NCBI RefSeq assembly: GCF_907165205.1
Contig: NC_058196.1
Location: forward strand, 22,796,501-22,860,500
Source of the DNA: Coccinella septempunctata
Lineage: Eukaryota; Arthropoda; Insecta; Coleoptera; Coccinellidae
DNA length: 64,000 bases
Direction: 5' to 3'
Part shown: positions 1 through 11,738 of the stretch, piece after piece
Numbering within the stretch: position 1 is the stretch's first letter
Layout of the letters: each line of letters starts with the position of its first letter
Notes under the pieces: model-generated
Databases searched by the model: none
What the model was told of the DNA's origin: nothing
The model's input: only the letters and a program-made list of their open reading frames with translations
Program-made: the position numbers and the translations under genes

Positions 1-68
1 TAAAAGACTCACTTAATATAGTTTTACGATTGCTTGATCGAAAATTTAGTTCATTAGGGTACCTATTC

Positions 69-1284
69 TACATTCACTTTTATTTCAGCAGTCGGTTGGC
101 CATGGAAATTTGACATTTCACTCTGTATAGTACGAAAATGTGGGGTTATGACGCTTGTCAAAGCATTTTTGGGTTTTAAATCAACGGTTTGTTGCCCGTT
201 CTACGTAAAAGGTTCTGTTATTACGTATTTTATCACAATGTCGAATCTCTTCGGAAAATATTTGACGAACATAATTGAAGTTTATATACAAACTGATTGA
301 AGGCATACCAATCCAGTTATTTGCATGGAAAATACAAGAGATCCGTATAATATCATAATATGCACTAGCTTGAGTAGAGTTAATGTTCGTTATCTTCTTT
401 GACTAAAGTTTGAATACGTTACATCAGTTGTAGATTTCAAAAATATTAACCCCAAGATGAAATGCTATGATGCAGTGGTTGGGAATGGGTATCTCCCGAA
501 GGAATTAACAGATAATTACAATAATGTTAAATTCTTCAACAAAAATCATCTTGCATCAATATAAGCAAAAGGAATTGAAGAATGTTTCGAGTCAAGATGA
601 ACTTCACCTTTGAGCAAAAATTTCACATGAATAAAAGATTAACAGAACAACTGGCGCGTATTTGTGGCTGTTCATCTTAATACATTCATATAATAATAAT
701 AATTAGGTATTTATTGGTACCTTAAGACATTTACAATGTATAGGACAAGTCAAATGAAAAATAGAAAAATTTATTTTCGGGAACTTATTCTACGATGACA
801 TTCATCGAAAATCCTGTAGTAAACTTTTCGCATTAATTCACTCAAACATAAAATTCTCAAATGCCACCACTTTTTTGGGTCTCCCAATAGAAGGAAATTC
901 TTTGTCATCCTCTTCATTCACAATCTTTCTGATAGTGGAAATATTCAGCTGAAATATAAGTCGCTTAGATTCAGATGAAACATTATATAAATTCTCCTAC
1001 ATTGAATATATTCGCTACCGTCTGATGTATTGTGGATTTTAGAATATCAGGGTAAAACTATTTGAATGAGCGCACCTGAATTCTTAATAGCACTTCCTGG
1101 AACCTGTTTTCTTTTTTCAATGACTTTCGGCATTTTCGTAATAAAAAATTGATATTAGTTGTGGCAACGTCGTTATGACATTAACGACATTTCATGAGTG
1201 CCAACCTTACTCCGTTCTAGTTACAAAAACTTGAGAAAATTATTTCATGGCCAACCGACTCCTAAAATGAATTTGAATGGAGTA
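69..1284 (+). mobile_element. Family A DNA element, copy 1 (left arm of a giant inverted repeat)
   Basis: This copy of a 1.2-kb element recurs at 2518-3770 (opposite strand) and 36327-37525. Its termini are imperfect inverted repeats containing AGCAGTCGGTTGGCCATG; the left tip has lost CTT relative to copy 3, and the right end reads GAATGGAGTA. Two reading-frame relics are shared by the copies. One near the left end starts with residues like TLVKAFLGFKST but carries stops here. The other, at about 760-950, reads LFALIHSNIKFSNATTFLG. They suggest that a protein was once encoded. No transposase family could be recognised. The TA target-site evidence comes from copy 3. Confidence 0.7.
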
Positions 1285-2517
1285 TAGTATTGGTCATTCA
1301 CCTGTTTGCGAGCGAAAGCAGTTGTGAGAAATTCAGTTTTTTGACATGCATTGGTTAAGGTTGATACCGAAACATTCCAAAATTGGCATCGAAGCAAAAA
1401 CAATTGGAATCGTGATAGTTTTCACTTAATTTATAAAAAAGACCAAAACATTCATCCTAAAAAGGTCGAATAAACACAATGGGTGAGTTGCCTATTCAGT
1501 TATGAAGTTGCCCAGGATGTATTTATGATGTTCCTCAAATTTCAAATAGAGAAAGTATCTCTGGTTACGTTTTCATCTAGATGAGTTATTGGTGCATGTA
1601 ATGAAGTGTATTACTATTCGACATAACGACATCTTCTCCTGTAAAATATCGATTAATTAAGAACGGGGTATCGAAATTGAACCGACATGCCCCAGTATGC
1701 AAATACGAATATTCCGAACGAAAGATCATTTTCGATTGGGACGGCAAAAAAATCATCTAATGAGGCATCAGATGCCGACAAAGTCCGGATAGTCTTCATT
1801 AAAATCAACACAGAAATCCGAGTCCCCCGCAGATGTTAACGAACTCTCTCTGTCATCCGAAGTTTCCGAACTCGCGGATAAAAAAAACAACCACACGAAA
1901 TCCGATACGTATCGCAAATTGGGACGATAAAAGGCGCGGTTCTCGCGGTTTGTTAGGCCGTCGAATATTCTCTTACCCGAAGGGGATGTATTTGGCAGCG
2001 TTAAAAAATACGGAAACATAAAATTCGACCGCGAAATTTTCGTCGGCCAGTCGTAAACGATCAATTAGCATCGGATCGGTTTCGATTTCAGCCGCTGGAA
2101 ATGGCCGAGAAACAATCAATTTTTTTTTTCGGTCCGGACCGGGATCAACGTACCGGGTAGTCTGTCAATTCATCACGCTTATTTGAGATGAGGTCCACCT
2201 GAGGCGGTTAATTAGTGAAGAAAGTATATGGCATGATTGAATACCCGTGGCCGAAAAAAATATGTTACGTTGTGAAAAACCCTCGGCGGTCGGTACCATG
2301 TTTTACGTAATGACAAGGCTAAATGCCTGCTAATCAATTGTTGTATGGCCACGGACAGAAGATCGATATGTTGGGGCATGTTTCTGAGTGCCGATTCATC
2401 TCGGATGACCACGGAAAGATGTCTGCTCATTGGGTTCCCCGAAATTTGAATGCAACAATTAGACTAGAAACAAAGCTATCAAGCAGCCTTTTGAGATATG
2501 GTTCAATAAAGAAAATA
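1285..2517. other. Single-copy spacer between the two family A copies
   Basis: It shows no repeat match elsewhere in the window. The stretch 1640-2180 is richer in CpG than its surroundings and includes TCGGTCCGGACCGG-type sequence. Several short overlapping open frames occur on both strands, none with a recognisable domain. It is best read as ancestral intron or possible regulatory DNA. Confidence 0.4.
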
Positions 2518-3770
2518 TACTGCATTCACATTTATTTAAGCAGTCGGTTGGACATGAAATAATTTTCTCAAGATTTTGTAACTAGAACGTAGTAAGGTTG
2601 GCACTCATGAAATGTCGTTAATGTCATAACGCCGTTGCCACAACTAATATCAATTTTTATTACGAAAATGCCGAAAGTGATTGAAAAAAGAGACAGAGAT
2701 TCAGGAAGTGCTATTTAAAATTCAGGTCCGCTCATTCAAATAGTTATACCCTGATGTTCTAAAATACACAATACGTCAGACGGTAGCGAACATATTCAAT
2801 GTAAGAGAATTTATATAATGAAATGAAAGAATATTGGGATTCTTGGACTAATTTTCTTTATTGTTCTTCAATACTAAATGGACGATAACCTAAGAACAAT
2901 TTATATAATGTTTCATCTTAATCTAAACGACTTATATTTCAGCTGAATATTTCCACAATCAGAGAGATTGTGAATGAAGAGGATAACAAAGAATTTTCTT
3001 CTATTGAGAGACCCAAAAAAGTGGTGGCATTTGAAAATTTTACGTTTGAGTGAATTAATGCGAAAAGTTTACTACAGGATTTTCGATGAATGTCATCGTA
3101 GAATAAGTTCACGAAAATTGATTTTTCCATTTTTCATTTGATTTGTCCTATACATTGTAAATGTCTTAAGGTACCAATAAATACCTAATTATTATTATTA
3201 TATCAATGATGAACAGCCACAAATACGCGCCAGTTGTCCTGTTGATTGTTTATTCATGTGAAATTTTTGTTCAAAGGTGAAGTTCAACTTGATTTGAAAC
3301 TTCCTTTAATTCCTTTTACTTATATTGTAGCAAGAATTTAACATTCTTGTAATTATCTGTTAATTCCTTCGGGAGATACCCATTCCCAACCACTGCATCA
3401 TATGCATTTCATCTTCGGGTTAATATTTTTGAAATCTACAACTTGTGTAACGTATTCAAACTTTAGCCAAAGAAGATAACCAACATTAAGTTTCCTCAAG
3501 CTGGTGGATATTATGATATTATACTGATCTTTTGTATTTTCCATGTAAATAACTGGATTTGGTATGTTTTCATAAACTTCAATTATGTTCGTCACATATT
3601 TTCCGAAGAGATTCGACATTGTGATAAAATACGTAATAACAGAAACTTTTACGTAGATCGGGCAACATAGCGTTGATTTAAAACCCAAAAATGTTTTGAC
3701 AAGCGTCATAACCCCACATTTTCGTACTATACAGAGTGAAATGTGTCAAATTTTATGGCCAACCGACTGC
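2518..3770 (-). mobile_element. Family A DNA element, copy 2 (right arm of a giant inverted repeat)
   Basis: This is the reverse-oriented counterpart of 69-1284, alignable over essentially the whole 1.2 kb. Its outer tip at 2518 reads TACTGCATTCA after a TA. The other tip is lost shortly after GGCCAACCGACTGC near 3770. Two frame relics are open here on the minus strand: about 103 residues at 3398-3709 and 63 residues at 2939-3130. The matching frames in copies 1 and 3 contain stops, so this copy is the least decayed in coding terms. A 77-bp insertion at 2821-2897, absent from both other copies, is flanked by a 13-bp direct repeat. Confidence 0.7.
2808..2910. repeat. 77-bp insertion flanked by 13-bp direct repeats inside family A copy 2
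   Basis: AATTTATATAATG occurs at 2808-2820 and again at 2898-2910, and the 77 bp between are absent from the other two family A copies. This fits a short insertion with target duplication, or a duplication with filler. No terminal inverted repeat or A tail is evident. Confidence 0.6.
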
Positions 3771-5058
3771 TTTTGACTAACCTCAAACTGTCAACTGCTA
3801 ATTGTCAAAAATTTGTTTTCAAGGGTTGGCAACACTTAAGGTACAACACAAATGGCGGTAAATCTGCCACACCCTTCGTATTTAAAGCGAAACCGAAGGA
3901 AAAACCGATGCAGCGCGCCGTAACTGAATTCCGCTGGAAAATCCGCGTACCAACTAACGAGCCGCGTACCGCGCGCGTTCGCCCACAGACGAGACCGAAA
4001 TTAGAGCTAGATGCGGGAGATAACTCGATGATTTGTCGCGTTCTATGGGCGCGGAGGTGTCGCGTTCCATTTTTACCGGGGCGGCGGAGCGAGAGACAGC
4101 CACTTATATGCCTTTTAACAATCGGAAAGATTTACGGCGAGATGGAAGATTATCGTTAATTAGCGTACATAACGCCTGGCGATATGCTCGAAAGCGTGAG
4201 CACAGGGGGATCTATTGTATGGAAATGAGCCGTTCTGTGATCGTTTCGAGAATTCGCGAGGTCGACTCTGTGGCCGAGTGGCGCGATTAGGTTATATCGA
4301 CGACGCCGTTGAATTAGGTAGCTTGTTTTCTGGCGTATTAAACGTACGGACTCGTTATTTAGGGTCCGCACATGACTGCATAGTGTAGGAGTGCGTACAG
4401 CGCGGAGTGAATAGATTTCGATGGTCAGGAACGAGCCACTTAGGCTGCGTTCACATCTGATTACTTCGTCTCGTGAGCAAGAATCGCGCTGTATAGGGGG
4501 ATCTACATTTACCAATAGAATATGAAATACCAGGAAGGACCTTGCCGGGCTTGTTCTTTAAAAAATCTTTCGAATATAAACGGCCATATTTGGCATTTGG
4601 CATGTGTTTAATAACATATTAATAGGTTATGTCTATGGTTTTGCTTCATCATAGAACTAATATCAATCAATTCGATATTAGATCTATGTTCCCTATCAAC
4701 ATTTGTTTTCTTTGCTGTCAAAGTTGTAAACAAATACATATTTATAATATAATAAACTACTTGTACTTAATGGATTCTTTTTATTTGATATCTACTCTAC
4801 ATGTTTCGCCTTGTTAGGGCATCTTCAGGAGTTCTACAAAAGGAAAAAGGAAATAGATGTGATCCCCTTACAACAATAGAATGGGGACTTACTTGTCAAA
4901 CATACAGATTTCAAGTATTATATACATATAGTCATCGTCTCTTCCACTTTACAACCACACTTTCAAAATGGTTAGTTGTTCACCTTTTGGCTTTACTGAA
5001 CACAAAACCAAACGGACATTGGTAGAAAATTTCACATGTACATGCTCAATAATTTATA
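3771..5058. other. Single-copy intron sequence, CpG-rich at 3880-4480
   Basis: This stretch is without a recognised gene. The segment 3880-4480 is noticeably CpG-rich (several CGCG, GCGCG and CCGCG words) and open in short frames on both strands, but none resembles a known domain. From about 4520 it becomes AT-rich, and it contains a hammerhead-like motif on the minus strand at 4795-4831. Confidence 0.4.
4795..4831 (-). ncRNA. Hammerhead-ribozyme-like motif (Penelope-type), minus strand
   Basis: Read on the minus strand, the order is CTC, CTGAAGA (complement of 4822-4828), one extra T, a short GCC/GGC stem with a CTAACAA loop, GAAAC (4803-4807), ATGTA, GAG. This matches the hammerhead core CUGANGA - stem II - GAAA - stem III - UH. 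Stem III would be the self-complementary ACATGT, as in the minimal motifs of Penelope-like elements, which act as dimers. The predicted cut follows the A opposite 4798. Weak points are the extra nucleotide before stem II and a stem I of only three clear pairs. Activity is not claimed. Confidence 0.45.
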
Positions 5059-5656
5059 CAGGGTGAGTCTTACAAATATTTAAACAGTAGATTGTTGAGG
5101 TCGAAAGAAACACTTTTTTCCTATACCGTTTTTTCCGATTCGGTCTTGATGAAAAAATATAGCCATTTCAAGGATCTTTCAAACAGAGTTGTATTCAGCC
5201 AAAGTACCCAATTTTCCAAATTTTACAGAAACTTTTCAATTTTGAACATCAAATTACTCTAAAACGACGCATTATACGAGAAAATATGAAGAATACTTTC
5301 ATTTTACAAAACGTTTGAATATTCATTAGATAGCGTCCAACTTAGTTGCAAGAGTTGGATTCTTTGAATTTTTGGTATTTTCATTGTACGTAATGGTCGT
5401 TATAAGAAAACTTTAAGACGATATCTTGTGTTCGGAAAAGATTCATCAAATAAATGAAAAACTATATCCCGAAATTCATTTAATTCGATTTAACCATTTG
5501 TGAGATAGAACTAAAAATAATATTTTTTATGATTTTTCAACAGCCTGTATCTTTCAAGCCGAGCCGATACGGAAAAAATGGTAAACGAAAAAAGTGTTTC
5601 TTTTGACCTCAAGAACCTACAGTTGAAATATTTGTACCAGTTAAAGACTCACCCTG
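5059..5656. mobile_element. Family B MITE, copy 1 (complete, TA-flanked)
   Basis: The element starts CAGGGTGAGTCT and ends with its reverse complement ..GACTCACCCTG, with TA on both outer sides. The terminal inverted repeats are about 95 bp and include GTACAAATATTT, CAAAAGAAACACTTTTTTC and CCATTTTTTCCG. The body carries family B landmarks such as TTAGATAGCGTCCAACTTAG. No coding capacity was seen. Seven copies or fragments occur in the window. Confidence 0.85.
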
Positions 5657-6915
5657 TATATATTTTAATACGGAAACAGGAGTCGTCCATATGCAAGTAC
5701 CTTTCCGATTCTCAATTTCAGGTCATGCTCCCTCTTGTTATTCTATACTCAAAACGTTTAGGTACCTCTTCTTTTTAGGGTTAAAGGAATGCATATACGT
5801 AAAGACATGGACTGTGCCTTTCCTTTCTATCTATAGATGAAATACGACCAAAAAAAGTGACACAGAGAAATATCGGGCATGCTAGTTGTCTTTTTCTAGA
5901 ATTTTGATTGGTCCGCACTCACCCCTATGTGAAAAGAAAAGAGACAGGTACCGGCCCGACGATCATTTATTTCTTTCTATAAATAGCCAATTTTATGCTG
6001 GCATTGCTCAGTCCATGTCTCTAGATCTATGTGTGAATATGAACGCGTCATCTTCTTCTCTTTCAAACAAAGAGCATAGAATAAATTATCCTCCCACCAG
6101 AAGCATTCATGTGGTCGTGGATTGGGCCACTTTAATTGGAATAATTGTGAATGCCCAAGATTAATTTCAATTCGCCACATAGTCAAAGATAAAGATGAAC
6201 AACCCTCAACTCTTCCCCTGACAGCATATTTCGTGAAGATTCATCATCTCTAAAACGTTCCCTTGATCTCCCATCAAAACCAATACGCACATTCCATAAG
6301 GTTTGCCTAATAATAATCGAGATCGACTAGCTGTGCATCCATAAAGCAACAGGAGTCGATTTTTCCCCCTAAGAAACACTCGCGCGCTGGCAATCGCCTG
6401 TTAGATCCAAGATACAAGATGCCTATATGCCGGAGATCTATTATCGCGAATGGGAAAAACATCCTGAAAGCTCTATAAAGGTCTTTTGGGAGCGAGTTAT
6501 TAACTTCTTTTGTATGGGGTTCTGTCGGATTGAGGTGAAACGCAACGTGGCTGGCGATCGATAGGAGCGCTTTCGTTCTTAGATGGAATCAGATAAATGG
6601 GGCACTCACGGTGGTGTCCTTCAACTCAGTCATATCGCGATAAGGAAGGCGGATCAGTCGATTATGCACTATAGGTAGTCTTGGTTCGATCTTTTCCCAT
6701 GAAGGATTGTGGCAGGTTACGGAGGAGAGAAAATGAAGACATAATGGAGTTTGTTGAGGGGAACACCTCAGCCTTCGTGTTGTATGGCCGCAATGGGCTC
6801 GATTTTAATTTCATTAACTCCTGGTGGTGGGGGATTGATTGATTTGACATATCATTGAAATCCACAGTTTTTATAGGGCAGATAGTGCTAATTTGATAAT
6901 TCATTTCAGAGTAAT
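5657..6915. other. Intron sequence with no recognised feature
   Basis: It is mostly single copy. Short open frames overlap on both strands around 5886-6186 and 6662-6904, without a domain, splice-supported exon or repeat match. Confidence 0.35.
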
Positions 6916-8670
6916 TATCGCTGTAATTTGAAAAATCTCATCGTACCGGGAAATTGTCGCGGTAATTATTTAATGTCACTTGAAGTTATTGAAATTTACC
7001 ATTAATCAACGATTGAGCTATAACTGCACTGTTCATAGAGAGTGTTCAGTACAATTTTCGCGGTAATTATCCGTTATTGTACTGTAATTCTTAGTCGTGT
7101 ATTGAATTGGTGGTTAAAATTCGCGGTAATTTCCCTCAAAAGTGTAATTCCACCAAATAAACAACGACATTCCCAAAAGAAGTTATGTGGAAACTCAATC
7201 TTGCATTATCCTTCCAACGCAAGGCTGAATTTTAATGAAATTCACGTGAATGGCCACATTTCAGAGACAGAAGGATAATATTCGCTGTAATTCTCCATCG
7301 TTCCTTTTGAATAACGCTGTAATCTCTTGCTGCAATTTTGGAACCATCAATTATTCCTTTGAATTTATTACAATTCAATTTTAGCTGTACTTTTCTTGAA
7401 GGAAATATATTTCAGAAGAAGACCTCAGGTCGCTGTAATTCTCTGTAATTTTGTTGTCGAAATTTCGGAATTTCGGAAATTTCAGGAAAATGTTTCCTGA
7501 GATTTTGCAGGAATTCTCTTGCGTTGCTTTCGAATATCGCTGTAATTTTCCAGCCCTCTGTTCATACAATACTGTTCCTTTGAAATATTTGTTTCAACTT
7601 ATAACTTTTTAATGGAGTTATGGAGATATAAAACTGTAAATTGCATTTCAACTGGGATTTCTCATCACACAAATCAATGATGGCTGTAATACGCGATATA
7701 CTCGAAAGAAACTGTACATCGAAAGAAGAGCTCTGGTTGCTGTAATTCTTGATTTTGTTGATCAAATATCGCTGTAATTCCAGTCATGAGAGATCACCGT
7801 CAAATTTTTATTTGGATTTCGCTGTAATTCTCCATCCTCAATCCACTATGATTCGATATGAATTGTTCCTTCCAATTTATAACATTGATCTATGAAATCA
7901 TGGAAATTGAAAACTGCATAATCAACTGGGATTTTTCATGAATCATTTCAATTATCAGAGAAGAGCTCGATCCCTGTAATTATTACACTTGTTGTCAAAA
8001 TGTCGCTGTAATTCAATTCAATTGCATGAAGCATTACTGGAAAATTTGGCTTGCGATGTCGCTGTAATCCTTTCCCTCGGTTTAACAAAGCCTGATCGGG
8101 GAATAAACGCTTGATCGAAGGATAAACGACAATTTGTTTTGAATCAATAATTCAGTGATGAACATTCAGAATACCATTCTCCATTATGATCCATATATTC
8201 CATTCGATGATTTTCAATTGCATCTTCCTCAATATATTCAGAAATAAAAAGGTTTCAGTGATTTCATTTTGAAAATTGAGTCACTACTCAATTTCCAAAA
8301 TGAAATCAGTGACAGTGGTCAAGTCGTTGAAGGTGCAATGAAATTTTGTGCCCGCTCTTCAACGTTGCTTCCAAGTATCGCTGTAATTCTTTATCGTTGC
8401 TCCCAAATATCGCTGTAATTTTTCAGCTATTTTTTTTTTAATTCATAAATTTTCAATGGAGTTAGTTATGGGGATTCAAAACTGAAAACTGCATATTTAA
8501 CTGGAATTTGTCATCATCGCTGTAATACTCGATACTCTTCTTTGAAGAAAGTGTATATTAAAAGAGGAGCTGTGACGGCTGTAATTCTTGATCTTGTTGT
8601 TTGAATATCGTTGTTATTCCAATCAATCGCATGATAGTTCACAGTAAACTTGGGTTTGGATTGTCTCTGC
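6916..8670. repeat. Degenerate tandem array with a conserved CGCTGTAATT motif
   Basis: The word GCTGTAATT, usually preceded by C or TC, recurs well over a dozen times, with further CGCGGTAATT and CTGTAATT variants, almost all on the plus strand. Larger units can also be aligned. The block around 7595-7790 (AACTGGGATTTCTCATC, then a GCTGTAATAC, then GCTGTAATTCTTGATTTTG) recurs, diverged, around 7868-8030 and 8435-8640. A related half unit lies at 7340-7560. Unit spacing is irregular (about 230-600 bp). The array is best explained as an old, decayed tandem repeat in which the 10-base motif has outlasted its flanks. No coding frame was recognised. Confidence 0.7.
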
Positions 8671-9440
8671 ATTTCTCCATACTGGACGCCCTTCGATTCA
8701 TTGAATTAATATTCAAGAAAATAGTTCGTAAGTATATTCGCGAATATCTCATCTTCAGACACCACCGTAGCAGATTTTCCCAACGTCAGTGCCCGATAAC
8801 CATTCGATATGGGCACCACCAAAGAATGACGAATGAATAAAATCCAATTAACAATTATTTCCATCGCAATCAATCCCTTTTTTTCGCAATCAGAGCTTCG
8901 TCAGCGCGTTTCATTCACCCCCACTATTACAGTCATCATCTCCTCTCAGCTCCTATATCGATCTCACATATGCCGACTTGACGAATGAATGCATTGGTCG
9001 TAATTACACCTACAACTTAAATTGATACTTTGTGTGACATGATTAAATTTCTCGTCTGTTTTCAAATTACATTTTAATTGAAGGTCGCTCTCGGCTGTGG
9101 GTACGAGTGGTACGACGCATCGTAGTTGGCGTGGCTCTTTTGCGGAGACAGACTAATGATGCATCATTAATATATTGAGGTCTTTTGTTCGTGTTCGGCA
9201 TGTGGAAGATGCAGGAGGTACAAAGGAGGAACGGTGGATGGAAATGTCCGTTTTGGTTGAGTATAAAGCTTTGAACTTCTAAAAATTGAGCTGGAAGACC
9301 ACACGTCTTTTTCCTGTACTACATTGGATTCTAAATGCCGATATTTATTTACATTTAAATGGTAAATTGGACCGAAACTGATGAACAAGCTTACACTGGT
9401 GAATTGTACAACGGACGCCACTGAATCTTCTAGAGCGGCG
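8671..9440. other. Intron sequence with no recognised feature
   Basis: It is AT-rich at first and mixed later. It has no repeat match in the window and no convincing exon on either strand. Confidence 0.3.
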
Positions 9441-9576
9441 GTTAAATCTTAAATAAAAGACTGTAAATCATTCGCGGACTTCGAATTAAGTTCCATGTTC
9501 TAAGTTCGCGGACCATATTTTAACTTCTGCGGACCAATGGTGGTCCACGGACCACTAGTTGGGAGCCACTGTTCTA
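9441..9576 (-). mobile_element. hAT-like transposon terminus (fragment)
   Basis: On the minus strand the end reads CAGTGGCTCCCAACTAGTGG, followed by alternating GGTCCGTGGACCACC and GTCCGC words. It is preceded by CTCTAGAA, which fits the nTCTAGAn-like 8-bp target preference of hAT elements. No opposite terminus or transposase was found, so this is a fragment identified only by its end. Confidence 0.4.
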
Positions 9577-9908
9577 GAGGATATAGAAATTCTTCAATGT
9601 TACTCACCAATCACCATACGATCAGAGTATACTCATTCAACTAACCTGTAAAGAAAACACAGAATTAGAAACTTGAGTATATTTCAAAGTATCATTTGTG
9701 AATAGAACGAGAGCGAAACAACTTGAAATTAGTATGAACTCGTGTTAAAATACTTATATAGTAACTGGTAGATCTACTTTTTTGGTAGATACATTTTTTG
9801 GGGAGAACTGATAAGAGAAAAACCCGTACAAAATAATTCAGTACAGGATCAAAAGTATAAAATGCCTTGCCCCCTGTCACAGATCACTGGGATTCCATTA
9901 GTCTAGGC

Positions 9909-11275
9909 GGAGATAGCTCTGCCTACATCTACGAGTGTTGATAATATTCTCTAGCAATTGAGTTGGTCGATCTTTTAGTTTGTGTGTATTTTCCATAGTG
10001 TACATCGGATTTTTTTTTTCAATATGGCGTCAAAATCTTAAGAAAACTGACAAGGCCAATTCAACATGATATGTTAAAATTTACATTTATTTAGTTGAAA
10101 TATACCCAATATGAAGATAGCTCTGCCCACATCTACGAGTGTTGATGATATTCTCTAACAATTGAATTGGTCGGTTTTTAAATTTGTGTGTCTTTTTCTT
10201 AGTGTTCATTGTATAATTTAAAACGCTTTTTTTTCAATGTGGCGTCGAAACCTTAAGAAAACTGACAAGGCCAATTCAACATGATATGTTGAAATTTACA
10301 TTTATTTAGTTGAAATATACCCAATCTGAAGATAGCTCTGCCCACATCTACGAGTGTTGATGATATTCTCTAACAATTGAGTTGGTCGGTTTTTGAATTT
10401 ATGTGTCTTTTTCTTAGTGTTCATTGTATAATTTAAAACGCTTTTTTTTCAATGTGGCGTCGAAACCTTAAGAAAACTGACAAGGCCAATTCAACATGAT
10501 ATGTTGAAATTTACATTTATTTAGTTGAAATATACCCAATCTGAAGATAGCTCTGCCCACATCTACGACTGTTGATGATATTCTCTAACAATTGAGTTGG
10601 TCGGTTTTTGAATTTGTGTGTCTTTTTCTTAGTGTTCATTGTATAATTTAAAACGCTTTTTTTTCAATGTGGCGTCGAAACTTTAAGAAAACTGACAAGG
10701 CCAATTCAACATGATATGTTGAAATTTACATTTATTTAGTTGAAATATACCCAATCTGAAGATAGCTCTGCCCACATTTACGAGTGTTGATGATATTCTC
10801 TAACAATTGAGTTGGTCGGTCGTTAAATTTGTGTGTATTTTTCTTAGTGTTCATTGTATAATTCAAAACGCTTTGTTTCAATGAAGCGTCAAAATCTTAA
10901 GAAAACCGACAAGGTTAATTCAACATGACATGTTAAAATTTACATTTATTTAGTTGAAATATACCCAATCTGAAGATAGCTCTGCCCACATCTACGACTG
11001 TTGATGATATTTTCTAGCAATTGAGTTGGTCGGTCGTTAAATTTGTTTGTCTTTTTCTTAGTGTTTCTTAGTCGTCAATGAAGCGTCAAAATCTTAAGAA
11101 AACCGACAAGGTTAATTCAACATGACATGTTAAAATTTACATTTATTTAGTTGACATACACCCAATCTGAAGATAGCTCTGCCCACATCTGCTGTTGATG
11201 ATATTCTCTAGCAATTGAGTTGGTCGATCGTTTAATTTGTGTCTTTTTCTTAGTGTACATTGAATAATTTAAAAG
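9909..11275 (+). repeat. Satellite array, about 215-bp unit, 6.5 copies
   Basis: Units begin GAAGATAGCTCTGCCCACAT at about 10113, 10328, 10543, 10758, 10972 and 11169, with a diverged first unit at 9909. Spacings are 204, 215, 215, 215, 214 and 197 bp, and the last unit stops near 11275. Each unit carries GTTGATGATATTCTCT, ATTGAGTTGGTCG, CTTAAGAAAACTGACAAGG and TTCAACATGA. The middle units are nearly identical and the outer ones diverged, as expected from unequal exchange. No coding frame was seen. Confidence 0.92.
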
Positions 11276-11435
11276 TCCTACTCAATCTCATCCGAGAAGA
11301 GGGTTTCAATTTCTACATATATCATCTTATGGCTCGTTTGAAGCTATCCTCTCGTTTTCTGTGCCCCAAAGTGGACCCCCTCTGGGGCTCTCTTTCCAAA
11401 CTGTATTTTTTTTATGTACCCGTATTTCGTTTATA

Positions 11436-11738
11436 CAGGCTTAGAACTATTTAGAGGGGGACTACCTGCAGGGTTATCGAAAACCGTTAGAAATACAGGG
11501 TAGCTTGAATAATGAAAAAGTCGCGTTGTTCAAGGATGAGTGGGTGGGTGTAAACAGTTCCCAAATATCTCTGATGGTTCCTGAGATATCTCGAAAAAAC
11601 TAAAATCAAGAATATTCATATGTCATTTGTTTTTGGAGATAACTACACGAAATTCGGTGTGTTTGTAATTTAAGCCACCCTTTATTTTAAACGGTTTTTG
11701 ATATTCCTATAGTCAGCCTCTAAATAGTTCTAACCCTG
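11436..11738. mobile_element. Small MITE with about 50-bp inverted ends, TA-flanked
   Basis: The left end is CAGGCTTAGAACTATTTAGA and the right end is its complement CTAAATAGTTCTAACCCTG, each with TA outside. Similarity extends inward to AAAACCGTT/AACGGTTTT. At 303 bp with no coding content, it has the hallmarks of a non-autonomous TA-inserting element. Confidence 0.75.

Noticed and set aside
10113..11200. CTGAAGATAGCTC in the satellite as a hammerhead core
   Set aside because: There is no GAAA after a stem II and no possible stem I, so only the CUGANGA-like word is present.
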